From contig NC_049994.1 of assembly GCF_000003815.2 (NCBI RefSeq), forward strand, positions 655,910-719,909: a DNA stretch of 64,000 nucleotides, in the 5' to 3' direction. Below the pieces are notes generated by a model that saw only the letters and a program-made list of their open reading frames with translations, did no database searches and had not been told where the DNA came from. Each line of letters begins with the position of its first letter. Within the stretch, counting starts at the first letter, position 1. This stretch comes from Branchiostoma floridae. Taxonomy: Eukaryota > Chordata > Leptocardii > Amphioxiformes > Branchiostomatidae. This document shows positions 33,301 through 47,787 of this stretch, piece after piece. A program made the position numbers and the translations under genes.

Positions 33301-36300
33301 CCTAGGATTGATGTGTTCAAAAATTCCTATTTCCCCAGAACTATTGTAGAGTGGAATATGTTATCACCAAGCACGGTAGGGGCGTCTTCTCTGGATAGTT
33401 TCAGAGAACACTTGCATATAGATGTGCAAAAGTTAGGTGTGATGAGTCGTTCAGTGTAATATAACCAGCTGCTGCCGCGCCGCGTGCCTGCGAAGCTGGT
33501 GTGTTACGCCGAAGGGCGGTTATACCGGCTATATAGATACAGATACAGATACAGATACAGTTACGAGTTCTCCGAGATTTTCCTGAATTTCAACGTATTT
33601 CTTTACCAATTTACCTTTATTTTCCCAGTTAGTTTACAGTATAAATAGTTTTTAAACATATTGGGAACCCTTAATACCGGTGAATAGTCAAATGTTATTT
33701 GAATGAAATTCTGGACAGCCTTGAAACTACGCTTACAGAGTGGGAGGGCGATAGAGTGAAGCAAGGGGGACCTTACCAATTCAACAGCTTATGGTTGCGT
33801 AAGTTACCTGGTATTACCTGGTAAGTTGAATCACTTACATATTTTGTACTTATTTTGTGGAACTTGCAAGATTTGGTACATCGTCTCCCGGCTAACTTGC
33901 ATGTGTATTACGTACGGAGTGGGAGGGCGAGCAACCAGTTTTGATATCGACCAGAAATTACTTTGATAGCTTATTTGATGATTTGAATTTCAAATTACAA
34001 CAGTTGGGATTGATATTTGTTTTGCACGACAATATTTGTGCCGTCCTACAATATTCGTCGGACGGAAGCACGTACGCGTTTAGGGTCGCCACTTGTCTGT
34101 GTGGCGGGAACCTTGTGTGGCAAGGTCGCCTGTCTGGCGGAAACCTGTGTGGTGACGTAGCCTGTGTGGCGGGAACCTTTGTAGTACGGTCGCATGTGAG
34201 GCGGGAACCTGTGTGGTAACGTAGCCTGTGTGGCGGGAACCTGTGTAGTAAGGTCGCCTGTGTGGCGGGAACCTGTGTGGTAACGTAGCCTGTGTGGCGG
34301 GAACATGTGTAGTAAGGTCGCATGTGAGGCGGGAACCTGTGTGGTAACGTAGCCTGTGTGGCGGGAACCTGTGTGGTAAGGTCGCCTGTGTGGCGGGAAC
34401 CTGTGTGGTAACGTAGCCTGTGTGGCGGGAACCTGTGTAGTAAGGTCGCATGTGAGGCGGGAACCTGTGTGGTAACGTAGCCTGTGAGGCGGGAACCTGT
34501 GTGGTAACGTAGCATGTGTGGCGGGAACCTGTGTGGTAAGGTCGCCTGTGTGGCGGGAACCTGTGTGGTAACGTAGCCTGTGTGGCGGGAACATGTGTAG
34601 TAAGGTCGCATGTGAGGCGGGAACCTGTGTGGTAACGTAGCCTGTGTGGCGGGAACCTGTGTGGTAAGGTCGCCTGTGTGGCGGGAACCTGTGTGGTAAC
34701 GTAGCCTGTGTGGCGGGAACCTGTGTAGTAAGGTCGCATGTGAGGCGGGAACCTGTGTGGTAACGTAGCCTGTGAGGCGGGAACCTGTGTGGTAACGTAG
34801 CATGTGTGGCGGGAACCTGTGTGGTAAGGTCGCCTGTGTGGCGGGAACCTGTGTGGTAACGTAGCCTGTGTGGCGGGAACCTGTGTAGTAAGGTCGCATG
34901 TGAGGCGGGAACCTGTGTGGTAACGTAGCCCGTGTCACAGTGTGACGTGAACCTGTGTTTGTAGTGGGAGCCAGTGTGGTGGAATTACAAAATGGAACTA
35001 CATTATTCGTGGCCCTTTGCCTGATGGATGGTGGATAAACATGGGCTATTCCAAAAAGTTCAGGAACCAACTAGAAATGGTAATATTTTGGACCTGGTCT
35101 TAGTTCATAACCCAAACATAATTGAAAACAAAACCACAGTAGTTCCGGGAACTAGAGTTCCACGAACACATACCTTTGCCAAATAAACCAGGTTTGTAAT
35201 GTAGAAAGAGTTTATGTTATTTGATAAGGTCACACGAACTCTTATCAACTAGAGTTTGGCGACCTAACATCTTCATGAAATATTAAGAGGTTTTGTAAAT
35301 TTTATGCAAATGACTTACTAGAGGCCCAAAATCTAATGGGTGGAGAGGTATATGTGTCATGTGTATGTTAGTGTGGAAGGAGGGAGGATTTTTTTTGGTG
35401 GGGGAGTTGAAAGGTAGAGTTGATATTTTGGTGTCATAGGAGTGTTCTATTCTTGTAATATTAAGAATAGATGAATGCAACATTAACTACACCAAGAAAA
35501 AAGGGAAACTTTGGGGTTTTTCCTATCCCAACGGTGAACGTGCCCAGATTGACTACCTTCTAATTTAAAAAAAAATGGAGGAACAGTGCACTTAACTGCG
35601 AAGCATATAGTAGCTTTTCAAATATGACATCTGGCCACAGGATAGTAACAGCTAATCTCCAAGCAGATCTTGCTGTGNNNNNNNNNNNNNNNNNNNNNNN
35701 NNNNNNNNNNNNNNNNNNNNNNNNNNNNNNNNNNNNNNNNNNNNNNNNNNNNNNNNNNNNNNNNNNNNNNNNNNNNNTGCTGGAGATTAAGTAACAGCTA
35801 GATTCAGACTGAGTTTGAGAGCACCTAAACGACAATCTGAAAGGGGCACAAGATACGACTGGGGTAAACTACTAAATGACGCTGAAGTTAATGTAGCATA
35901 TACAAATGAAGCGAAAAAGGAAAATTGTCGAGCTTAACGAACTTGATGAGACCAAAAATGCGAAGAAGCAGCAGATTTACATGTCCCAATTAAGCCAAAA
36001 GTAAGGAAGCGTGTGCCCTGGGCTTATGATAAGAACATTTTGGATAAACGGGAAGCTGTAAGGAAGACAACTGTAGAACAAAAGAGCGAAGTCGAGATAA
36101 ACCGATTTATACCGGCTATATAGATATAGATACAGATATTCGATATTTCATTTTCGCTGCCACTTCGTATGCCCATATCCACAGCATGCCATTGGGCATG
36201 TTAAGGCATACGTATATCCGCACAAGTCAAAGATGTTTATTTTCTATCAGGTAAACGCTGGGTGGGTTTCCCACTGTACTCACCCCCATGTAGTAATCGT

Positions 36301-39300
36301 CCAGTCCACTGTCATCGAGTAGGTCCAGCGGGTACCCCAGACTATCTTTGATACTGAGAATCTGTCAACAAATTTCACATGATGATTCTCTAAGTATTGC
36401 TTCATCAGGTATGGAATTGTAAGTTTCCTTTTACAACAGGAGTAGTTAGCCCCGATGGAGGAATTTACTTTGATATGTTGGCCAAAAGTTCCTTGATAAA
36501 ACAAATCATCGTCGCACAATATTCAGTCTTCTGTGACACTAATGTCAAACAGGAATGGACTCTAAAACATTTCGACTGTTTAATCGATAACTACAAGAAA
36601 TGAGTAAAACGTGACAAGAGAAAGCCATTGATGCCGAAAAAGTACATGTTCTTTCAGCGACCATGCTTGATCCCAGCAGAGAGCTGACGTGAGCCGCAAG
36701 CAGAGAAGAAGACAAGTTTACTCAAACTCGTAACATCAGATAACAACTACTACCCGAACAGCACACTATGTGGTTTCCAATGTAAAAGAGCTAATGTATG
36801 GCAGACAAGCTTCTCTATACATGTACCTTTGCCTTTGCCGCGTCCCTGGTGTCCTGGTCCATCCATGTCGCCTGGCTCAACTCGTCAATGGCCTTCAGCT
36901 TGATTCTTATGGCGAGTTCTTCAACCTGCGATAGAAATGAGACACGTTAGTAAGCCTCATCAGTAAGTCCATTGCCAAGACATATCCGAATTCTCCTCAT
37001 GCCATTCGTTAAAAAAAGACAACACCTTTATATTGTTTCCTGTAGTCTTCCACAGTATGCGTATTACCCCTGTCACATTTGGCGAAAATCGATCGATCGA
37101 CGATTCTGTGACAATCGTCCGAGCCTCTCTTATAATAATAACTTTATTGCACAACAATTGTACAAGGTACAAAGTATGGCTTATATGTGGAAGGGACGGT
37201 TTTCAGGTGAAAATACGCACAACCCTCTGTCGATCTTAAATAAGGCCCATCTTCCATCGATACGCCCGAAGATCGTGGATAATGTAACAGGGGTAGTATA
37301 TACACCTGTCACATTACGCGAAAATCGATCGGAAGACGATTCTGCGAGCTCCAAATGACATTTTTGAGAGTAAGACGTCGGTGTTCTCACGATCATCTCG
37401 CGATTTTTCGGGATCGCCGGCGATTTTCAGGGGTCGTCCGATGGTCGCGGTGCAGCGAAACATGTTCTTAATATAAGCGACAACTCACGTCTCTGAGTTC
37501 GCAGAGCTCGTTATACCCCCGTCACATGATATATGATCTTCGGACGCACTTCGCGATCGCAGGAAGGTCGGCTGATTTTAAGATCTTAAGACGGTCTTGA
37601 GTATTTTTCGCCCGAAAATTGTCCCTGTCACATATAATTATAAGCGAGGCTCATGCGATTGTCTGTGAATAAATCTATGACATTGACCCTCCCATGACTA
37701 AATGCTGTTTCTTTTGTTGTCGTAATCTTTTTAACTAATTCAAGGAATGCGCGGGCATACTAGAAATGACGAAAGAAATTGTGTTACAAATGCAGTCTGC
37801 ATACTGCCACAGGGGCCACAATGTCAGACTTACCCTCACATTCACAGACATTCAATATTTGTAAACAAACGGAAGTCGGGCGAACGTCGCCAGAACGTCG
37901 CCCGACTGACGGGCGTTCGCCATCCGATTTGCGCTCGATGATTGATAACTAGGTCTGTGCTGGATTGAGGCACGACTATCAATCGAATGTCGACCGATAC
38001 CCTTGCGAGGTACGCACGATTTGCACGCACGATCTGCGACTTGGTAACGAGCTCTGCGATCTCAAAGATCTCCTGCGCCGCGACCATCGTACGACCCCTG
38101 GAAATCGCCGGCGATCCCTGAAAATCGCAAGATGATCGTGAGAACACGGACGTCTTACTCACGAAAATGTCATTTAGAGCTCGTAGACTAGTCTTCCGAT
38201 CGATTTCCGCCTCATGTGACGGGGGTATTACCAAGTCGCCTGCAGATCGTGCTGAACGTGCAAATCGGATGGCGAACACCCGTCAGTCGGGTGACGTTCG
38301 CCCAACTTACGTTTGTTTGCAAATATTGAATTCTTTAAATGTGGGGGTAATTCTGACATTGTGGGCCCTGTAGTAGTTTGTAGGCTGGGTTTGTGACACA
38401 CCTTCTTTTCTTTCGTCATTTCTAGTATGCCCGCGCATTCAATTAATTGGTTAAAAAGATTCCGAAAACAAAAGAATAAACATTTATTGATCTCTTGCCT
38501 TTTTGTGAGGAACGTTTTGTGTTACCTTGTCCGCGGGCAATTATCATAGATTCCCTTGCGATCGCACGAGCCTCGCTTATATGTGACAGGGACAGTTTTT
38601 GGGCGAAAAAATACGCAAGACCCTCTGAAGATCTTAAAATTAGCCGACCTTCCAGCAATCACAAAGTACGTCCGAAGATCGTAATAATGTGGCATATATA
38701 TAATACCCCTTTCACATTGTCGACGATCTTCGGGCGTACTTCGCGATCGCAGGAAGGTCGGCCAATATCAATATCAACAAAGGTTCGCGCGTATTTTTCG
38801 CCTGACAACCATCCCTGTCACATTGAGCGAGCCTCGGGAGATCGCCTAAGAATACATTCATGATAATGAGCCTCCTGTGACATGGCGCCACCTCTTGCAC
38901 GCAGATGGGGGTAAAACAAAAGTTTTCCTCAAAAATGTTCAATCAATTTTGGTGTCTTAGTTGTGAGAACCTTTTCATTTCATGGACCTCACTGGAAGAA
39001 TAGAAATGATCACAGGAAAGGAATGCCACTAGAGAAACGATGTCAGAATTACTCGCGAGATCAAAGAACGTCTTCATCTGCAAACAAACTGGTGTCGGGC
39101 GAAACTCGTCCGATCAACGGGCGTACGTCATCCGATTTGCTGCATATGATCAATAAGTCGGTCCCAACACCTAAAAGCTCTGCGACCTCAAAGAACACCG
39201 GCGACTAGTCGCTGATGTTAACAAGTGTCGGTCCACAGAGAGCATCGAGTGTCTCCTAAAAGTCGTCGATAAATCTCGAAAAATCGCGCGCTGATTGAGA

Positions 39301-42300
39301 AAACACCGGACGTATTACTGCCGAAAATATCATTTAAAACTAGCAGACTCGTCGTCGAATCGATGTTCGCGCACTGTGACAGGGGTATAATGACCCTTCA
39401 TAATAACTGGCACGGGTTATAATGTCTAGTAAACGTTAATTTGCTACTGAACAATAAAGTACATTTATTCGACAGCCATGTTTTACTGCATGTCGAAAGG
39501 CCTATTTTGACATTTATAGGAAATGACACGTTGACCTTAGCTTTGTTGTCGTCAGCAAAGTGGTCTCTAATGAAAAGCGAGCCGAGGGCCCAGCCCATGT
39601 TGGCGTCAGTAAAGCGGAAACAATAAAGCCACGTTCCCAGGAACTCCTGCCTGCCAGTAACGGCCACATAGAACTCCCTGTAGGCGTGGATGTAGTCCCA
39701 GGACAGGTGTTGATGGTACACCAACATCAGCCGCCATAACATGTAGTTATAGAAAATCCTGATAGAACAAAAGTCATACAATCTTTCAAGCAAACAAGCA
39801 GGTGTGGGGTAAATTCCAGGGTTAAGGCATTATCCTCTCCAAATGTCATCATAAGACCACAGGAAGTAAAGTTCATGAATGACATCAGCACGCTCATTAA
39901 TTTTCGCCTGATTCCAGAAAAAAATTTCTTCTTCAGAGGTGGTCAACATGACGAGAAAGTACAAAAATGGGAAAATTTATAGTGTTGTAGCCTAATGATT
40001 GTCCTTGTAGAAGTGGCACTAGCTAGGTAGCCATGACTGTTGTTGTAGAAGTGAAAGTAGTCGGATAGTTGCAAAAGTGGCAACAGTATGGAAGTCATGA
40101 GAGTAGTTACCAGTCTCCCACAATAGTGTCACTTTTACTACAGTATAGTTGACTTCTTGAATATAGGAATGAATGATTTGTTGTCTCTGCTACCATGTTT
40201 TGTCACTTCAATTCTTGATAACACCTCAAACTATGCTGTCCCCTAGAATTACTAAATGTATGCAGTTGAAAAAACAATAGGCCCAAATTTTTTGTCATTT
40301 TCAAGTCCGACACATAATGACAAAGCAAACGTCATCGATCTATTTCATCGAATCGTCATGTTTATGACTTATCCGATGTTTACAACAAGAAACAGATATC
40401 AGACATACCCCAAATCAAAATGTTTTATTGTATAGATAAAAAAATATCGGCAAATCGGTCGTAAGAATCAATTTAGAAAACTTGAAATATTGAGGTTTGA
40501 TACTCGCCAAACTGAGTTGTTTTTGGTTTGTGACTGTGGATGTATTACAGCATACATCGAGAAGTTGTAAAATGATGTTCATGACCTTTATCAGGTTAGT
40601 GGGTGTGGGGGTGACAAAGTTTAATAACGGGTCTTCGGATGCCTTCCTAATGTACTACAGCATACTTAGTATGTGTGTTCAGAACCAGGTGGTCCGGGTC
40701 TGAATCCTGTCATGTCACCGATTTCCTGCCTTGGACCTTTGCACGACTACATCAACAAACTTGTCACTTGCACCTGCTCACCTCTCTGGTTAGCCAGCAG
40801 CGACAACGTGCAACTCCGGATGAGGCCGTCTGTAACGTTAGCATTTCAGGAGAAAAATGGCCAATATATCTTTGGAAGCTAATGCCAATCCACAGGTTTC
40901 ACAAAATGGTAGTACAGGTGCTGAATTAGAATGCAAGTAACGAACCTTAAATCATTGTTAGTCTGTAGACTGAGGATGTAGTTCGACACCTGGACGATGT
41001 AATCCTGATAGTACAACAGCACCTCGGTGTCATCTGTGATGGGCGTTGCCGGGTCTGTGACTACGTAGCTGAACAGGTCGCGCCAGTTGATCTGAATGTG
41101 TGAAATAATCCCGTTTCACTCTGAGTGAACTCTATCTTTGCAATTTGATTTTATAAATGTTTATTGACAAAACATATACTTACTACAGCAAAATCTATGC
41201 CAGAAGATTTAACGTTATCTAATCAAACAAATAAAATTCGGGTTGTTACATCTGTAATACATCTGTAAAGCATCCCTCCACTCTCCACTCTATGTATCTT
41301 AGTATAGCCCAAACATGAATATCGAATAGGATGTGCTCTCTACGAAATGACGCCTGAAGTAATACGGCCCCTTCTTCCACTGGACTGGAGTTGAGCACAG
41401 TGCCATTGTACACAGTACTAACCCTACACAGGGATTGATTGGTCGATGAACATTAGACATCCAGGTAATAAGATATGCCAAAAAGCAGTTACTCAAGCAA
41501 CTGGATATGATTTTGGAAACCGTCAGACGTTTCACCAGATACGTAGGGCGACACTGGCACTCATAAAACCTGTTGCTGCAGCAACATGGCCGTAACTTCG
41601 AATTCATCTTTCGTAAATGCCAGTAGAAGCTTAAATACCGGGACTTTCGGTCAACAAGGCTGATGGGCCTGACTATGTGTAAATCCCAATTTAGGCAAAG
41701 TGATTAGGTAAAGTTGAGCTTTCTTTCTTTCAATGTCATTTACCAAAGCATGTGAACTTTCATGCAAGAGGAAAATGTATTTACTGACAGATTGATATAA
41801 CGTCATAACCAAATAAGATGACTTCTCACAAGGGGTTATTAGCTTCTATCTTTCTTTAACATGAAATGGACCCATACTGAACATAAAAGAGTACGTGATG
41901 CACTGTTTCACACGAGAAGTAATCGGAATCCAAGTTGGATTGGAGATTAAAGGCATTTGGTACATTTAAAAATTTCAATGCGATATCATTTGAAACATGG
42001 GACGGAACTTAACAAGGTATCTGACAAATGAAGGTGAGGTAATAGCCATGGTCAGCTTACTGCTCCGGCCCTGATCTGAAGGTCCCGGATGCTGATCCTG
42101 TTGTCCAGTGGGTTATTTGATGAAGGGCCCTGGGAGTTGACGTATCTCTGCAGAATAACGTTCGGTAATTGTGTTAACATGCAGATATATCTGGTATCAT
42201 TCTACGTTTTGTGGATGAAATATAACGTCCGGCTACCGGACGCTTCTTGTAACTACCAACAATTCATTGAGCAATTCCCCCGTTTTCATTCATAATTTAA

Positions 42301-45300
42301 AGTCTTTTTAAATATCGTTTAAATTACTTTCACGTGTGACCATAAGCTAGCCGAGGTTGACCATTCAGGGTCTAGAAAGCCCACCAACAATTACAGTCCA
42401 GCATATGAGTGGTGATTCATAAGTTTTGAACCTCAGCAACAAATAATGTGCGCAGCTTAAATTCCGGGGCATAGTTATAAAGTATAAAACTTTTCTGAAT
42501 GTCTAACAAAGTTCAAAGTAATATGAGCATTGCTTTAAAGACAGCAAACAGTAACGTTAGATGTGAGGGAAGATAACAATACAGACGATTGAGCGAAATG
42601 CCAAGGCAATGTTCATAATACATTTGACAGTGTCTTTGACGAACTCGACCCGCATTGCTTGCTTTTTCACACTACTCGCCTGCTGACGTCATGCGATATA
42701 TTTATGCCCCGACATTTGGCTGTACACCCTGTTTGTTGGTGAGACATTTTATGATCATCCTTCGTATACATGTAGTGTTCACCTTTAATCATCTTAAGAG
42801 TAAGTGAGCCCCAGTCGTGACCAGAATGGCGCCCAGCCATTCACCGGTCCCCTTTTGTAAATGTGATATCACAAAAGTAGGCAAACAATTGATATGAAAC
42901 ATAATTATGAGACACATTTCTAATTATAAAAATACAAGGTGTGTGGATACAAGTAACACCATTGCACGTGTTGTATTCTCTGTGAACCTACGTTTGCCAG
43001 CTCCGTCTCGAACTGTGTAACATCATTGACAAACGTGAGGATCTTCGCGTCGTTCGGCTCCTGTCCGGCGTCTCGCACCAGGAGCCGGGAGATGGCATCC
43101 AGCAGGGTCCGGTATGAGGTCATGGCCTGGAAGGAAGGCGAGCCAATAAACTTTTAACGTATTTCTTGGTTTCAGCACCATACAAGTTTGACCCGTGTCG
43201 TGGATAATTCAACAATGTTTTCGGTGACTTCGGTATTGTAAATTGATCAATTTCAGCATGAATGAATGAACTAAGGGTTGGTGACCCGCCCTGATGTGTA
43301 TATGATGCCATAGCACCTGGTTATTTGCTATAACTACAAAACAATTCCACCGAGTGAGCGTAGCGATCGGATTGGCATAATACAAATAAAACACGGCCGT
43401 CGCGGTCGGGCCGTAGCCGGGCCGATGCGGAATACTTCGTCTTGTATTCTATATAAATTGTGCTCATGATCATTCCTCCCCACCGTTTTTCTCTAGATTT
43501 ATCACAACGAGACAACGATGAATGTTTCAAAAGGTCACGAACGATTTTCAATCTTAAGTTGCCTTAACTTGAAGGTTCAATTAATCTATGTTCGTAAAAG
43601 TCATTCTGAATCAGAGTTAAACTGTAAATTCCAACACAAAGAATGGGCTAATCCAAATTTTGATTTAACTTGGTTTTAATTTCTAGTTAATCTGGACTGA
43701 CTAGCTCCAGTCGGTGAGCAGTTGCATAAATGTCTATGAGCAACTTTTCAGCGAATCACGTCTACGTATAACGAGATGTCACAGAGGTCGTGGATCGCAA
43801 AGACTGGTGTTGGTCAGTCCAAAATTCTTGTAGTGGAATTTACAGTTTTTACTCTGATTCAGATTTTTCATCCGATAGTTACAAAACTTTACGCATCACG
43901 TTAGAATAGTGTCTACGTGTAACGTTACGTTTCTAACAGCACGTTGTTGAAATGCCTTAGCCATACATTTCACCCAGACGCTATGCTGGCTAATAGCAAG
44001 AGAACATTCTTACCCGCGCGTACACTGGCTGGTTCGTCCTGATGTACACATTCGGATTGAAGATCAGGCCTGATCGATCAATCTGTAGTTGTAAGATATA
44101 CAAAAATGTTACATCCTTAGTTACCTTATTTAAATTGCACGTAGAATAGGTTACCGAGGTTCATAAGATAAACTTACCGTAGCCAGGGATCAGAATGTTT
44201 GCACTACTTGTTACCTCCATGAAAAATTGAGGTATAGTTTTTGGTGTGTCTGTGTGTCTGTTTGTTTGTCTGTCTGTGTGTCTGCCTGTCTGTGTGTCCG
44301 GATATTTGTGGTTAGCATAACTTTAGAGCCTCTGGATGAATTGTAATGATATTTGGTATGTGGGTAGGTGTTTGGAAGACAAAGGTCAAGGTCGATTTTG
44401 GGGCCCCTTTTATGTGACCTTGGTACTGCAGCATATTCCATTTTTTGTATCTTTTGACCTGGGTGTACTATGGTCTCGTTTTTTTGGTGGCAGATAACTT
44501 GTGACGTAAGGAATATGTGGTGTATGTTTGGTCCCCAAGCATGTTGCTCTGGAACTGCAGGGGCGTTTTCCTCAAAATCTTCTAAGGAGGATAACTGGAC
44601 AAGGGAATGACAAATTTAGATGGTATTTGGTATGTAGATAGCTTATACAGAGATGTACATAATTAAGTGCAAATTATGCAAACTGGCACCTAATTTGCAT
44701 AATTAATGAGGAAAATCTATATTTGTAGTGTTTGCCATTGTAGGACTCAAATGCCTCTCATATATGTAGTTTTTGGCTGGAGGAACATTAACATGTATCA
44801 ATTATGCAAATACGTCCCTAATTTGCATAATTAATGTTAAAGTGCTATAATTATTCTAAATGGTAAATGATTGCACAATCAACATTGTGGTCAGTGTAAG
44901 TTGTCTAAATGTATACATAACCTAGCATAGATTATGTAAATGTTGAAATCATTTACATAATCAGACTGTTTCATAGAGATATGATTATGAGGTCTCCGAA
45001 CTGAACTCTTGTTCATCCAGGTTTACATGTTGGCTGGCTGGCTGGCGATTATAAAAGATCCCTGGGGGTAAACCCCATACATACATACAACATAACAGTA
45101 ATGGATAAAGATATCAAGTAAAGGTTGATATCGTTTATATCCTTAGCAGTTTTCTTTATTTCCCTTTGTTTATATGTACCGGGGACCGTTGTGATGTAAC
45201 GTTTGCGCAGCTGCTAATTATGTCATTTAATGAGGCTGAATTTAGATGACGAAGGATATACATAAATCCTCCTTGTTTAGAATGGCAATAGTCCTGGATT

Positions 45301-47669
45301 TTTTGCTGCTGCCTTCCCGTCTGTAAAGCTGAATAGGTACTGCGTTGTCCTTAGTATAAAACAAAAGTACGGAACAAACTCGTGAAAATATTTCTGTTTA
45401 TCTGTGAATTTTCAAACAACTGTACGTTAAATGTGTCATGAGGTGTGCAGATTCTTCTGCTTCTTGGCATCTCATGGAACAAATATTTGCCGTTCTTCTT
45501 TTGCCGTTTATGAGCCCATCGGTAGTCTGACAGGGGGCGTAATGTGTACTTGATCAACACCTGTTCTGTGGACGTTGCCTGCCCCTGCCGCCCCCCGAAT
45601 CTCGGCACGTCGCAACGTAATACACGGACACAAAGACGTTCACCCCCCCCCCCCCCCCACACACAAACAACCATCCACCGACCCACCTACACACACACGC
45701 AAACAAACACACACACAGACAAACACACACGCACACATCCAGTCTTGGTACCGACCGTCCTCAAGGATCACTCGTAATCAAGGGTCAATAGTGTCAAGAA
45801 GGTGCGTACATTGCTCCGCAAATACAACAGCAAACACTTCATGTGGCACTTTGACTGCTACTGATCCAGCTCTTGTCGAGCTCCAGACAGTTATGCAAAT
45901 TCTTCTTTTGTGTGTGTGTGGGGGGGGGGGGGGGGGGAACTATACAACCATTCCACAGTCAGTGTAAAACTACTATAGGTTTGACTGAAAGTTTCCCCAT
46001 CAAAGTATCAGTCAAGCAAGACTGCAAAACTGTTCAACATATACACCAGCGAACTAGCAAGCGAAGCGAACTTGCAAGCGAACCGAAGTGGAGGACACAA
46101 CCGAAGGATCTGGTATAGTACTCTCCAAGCAGAGGTTGAGTCGCTTACGATTCACCCCATCTGGATCTAATATGTAACGTGAAGCTTAACGTTTTTGTGT
46201 TATTTTGTTTTTATTCATTGATAATTACACTGGCGCTCCTAGTAAGAGTGGTATAGTACAGACGACCTCGCCAACAAGCCAACATGGCCTACTAAAAGCC
46301 TTTTGAGACCCTAGGCCTTTACTGCGAAAATGGCAGTTATCAATAAATAAAAACAAAATAACACAAAAACGTTAAGCTTCACGTTACATATTAGATCCAG
46401 ATGGGGTGAATCGTCCTTTTTTGGGTCCTTACCCCAAATGCTGGAGTAACTTTGAGTGAGAGGGTGGCCCCCATTGTTCTCTCCTGGGCTGATTATGCGC
46501 ATTTTGGGTGAAATTCAGAGTGTTCAATAATCTTTGCAACAGAACACAAAGGAAAAGTCACCCTTTCTAACCCCTGCAATTATAACACCTTACCCATGGA
46601 GTGTGAAGACAGTACAACTATACCGATGACTTTCATTCAAGTATCTTAGCTTTTGCTATAAATCTGGGAAAATCATAGTCTATTTTCCATCCTTTACTCC
46701 CCACTAAAGCCAGCCATTTCTAACCTGAATGGTGTCCAATACGCATCAGTGTCTCATTTTCACCCCTTTTTACTCGTTGGGTCCAGGTAAAACGGGGTGA
46801 GGACACCCCCCCCCCCCCAAAGGACGATTCACCCCATCCGGGATCTAACTGTGATATGAAAGAGATCTATCACCGCCGAGCCATCAATAAAGGATTAGCG
46901 ATCACTCACTTCAAATTAAAGCTGGCACATATAAACAGACTCCTCCAAAGGACAGAATTTGTGCATTTTGAAACAATAATTATGTACATGTAGAATACGA
47001 AGTACTCACTGTACACAGATATGCACAATTTTCTCGTAAGTGCCATTCAACTATAAATAGTCATTTTCAACCAAGGATGAAATGTCCACTTATACCATAT
47101 CATGTTAATGTTTTGAGAAGAGAGAAGAAACTCTTGGTTTTAGATGGAATATAATGTAACCTCTCTGCGCCTCTACTTTAGTTACACATCCACAGGCCAC
47201 CACAAATCATATCAGGCAGGGATATGCAATAAAGAGCATCGCTATTGTCATGATATATTTCACATCAGTCGAGTCCTCCGCAATTTTTTGCCAAAATGTG
47301 ATCTCCGCCCGGTATTAGAATACCGGATCGTTTCAAGGAAGCATACAACTATCATAAGGGATTTGTAAAATGGAGCTAAGATTCTCGAGTTCTGCGATGT
47401 CGCCTACCCTGATCATGTTCCTGGATCTGTCCATGGTGTCCACGGTCGTGCTGATGCTGAAGAAGGTACTGATCCAGAAGTCCAGCTGAACCTTCCTGAC
47501 AGCCGTGTTCATGTTCCAGGAGGCTTCATCCCACGTGTTGATAACGTACCAACCACCGAGCTGATGGAGGACGGCAAGAAGCGGGTCGCCTTTCTGCTTC
47601 TCCTTCAACAAAAATCAACACAAAACGGCACATTCTAATAGCTCTAGATACTCTCTCTCTCTTTCCCTT

Positions 47670-47703
<34 letters not shown>

Positions 47704-47732
47704 ACGCACACGCACACGCACACGCGCACGCG

Positions 47733-47787
<55 letters not shown>

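Larger units (their letters stand above)
39759..44013. other. introns 4-7 of the M13-family gene
   Basis: Between the exons placed here the sequence is AT-rich and unremarkable. I see no second gene, structured repeat or element with clear ends. Confidence 0.4.

Noticed and set aside
34080-34935. CRISPR-like regular array
   Set aside because: No unique spacers; it is a plain minisatellite in a eukaryotic intron.
33958-35070. 370-codon minus-strand frame rich in [11 protein letters not shown]-type repeats
   Set aside because: By-product of the 32-bp minisatellite; two further overlapping frames give the same peptide.
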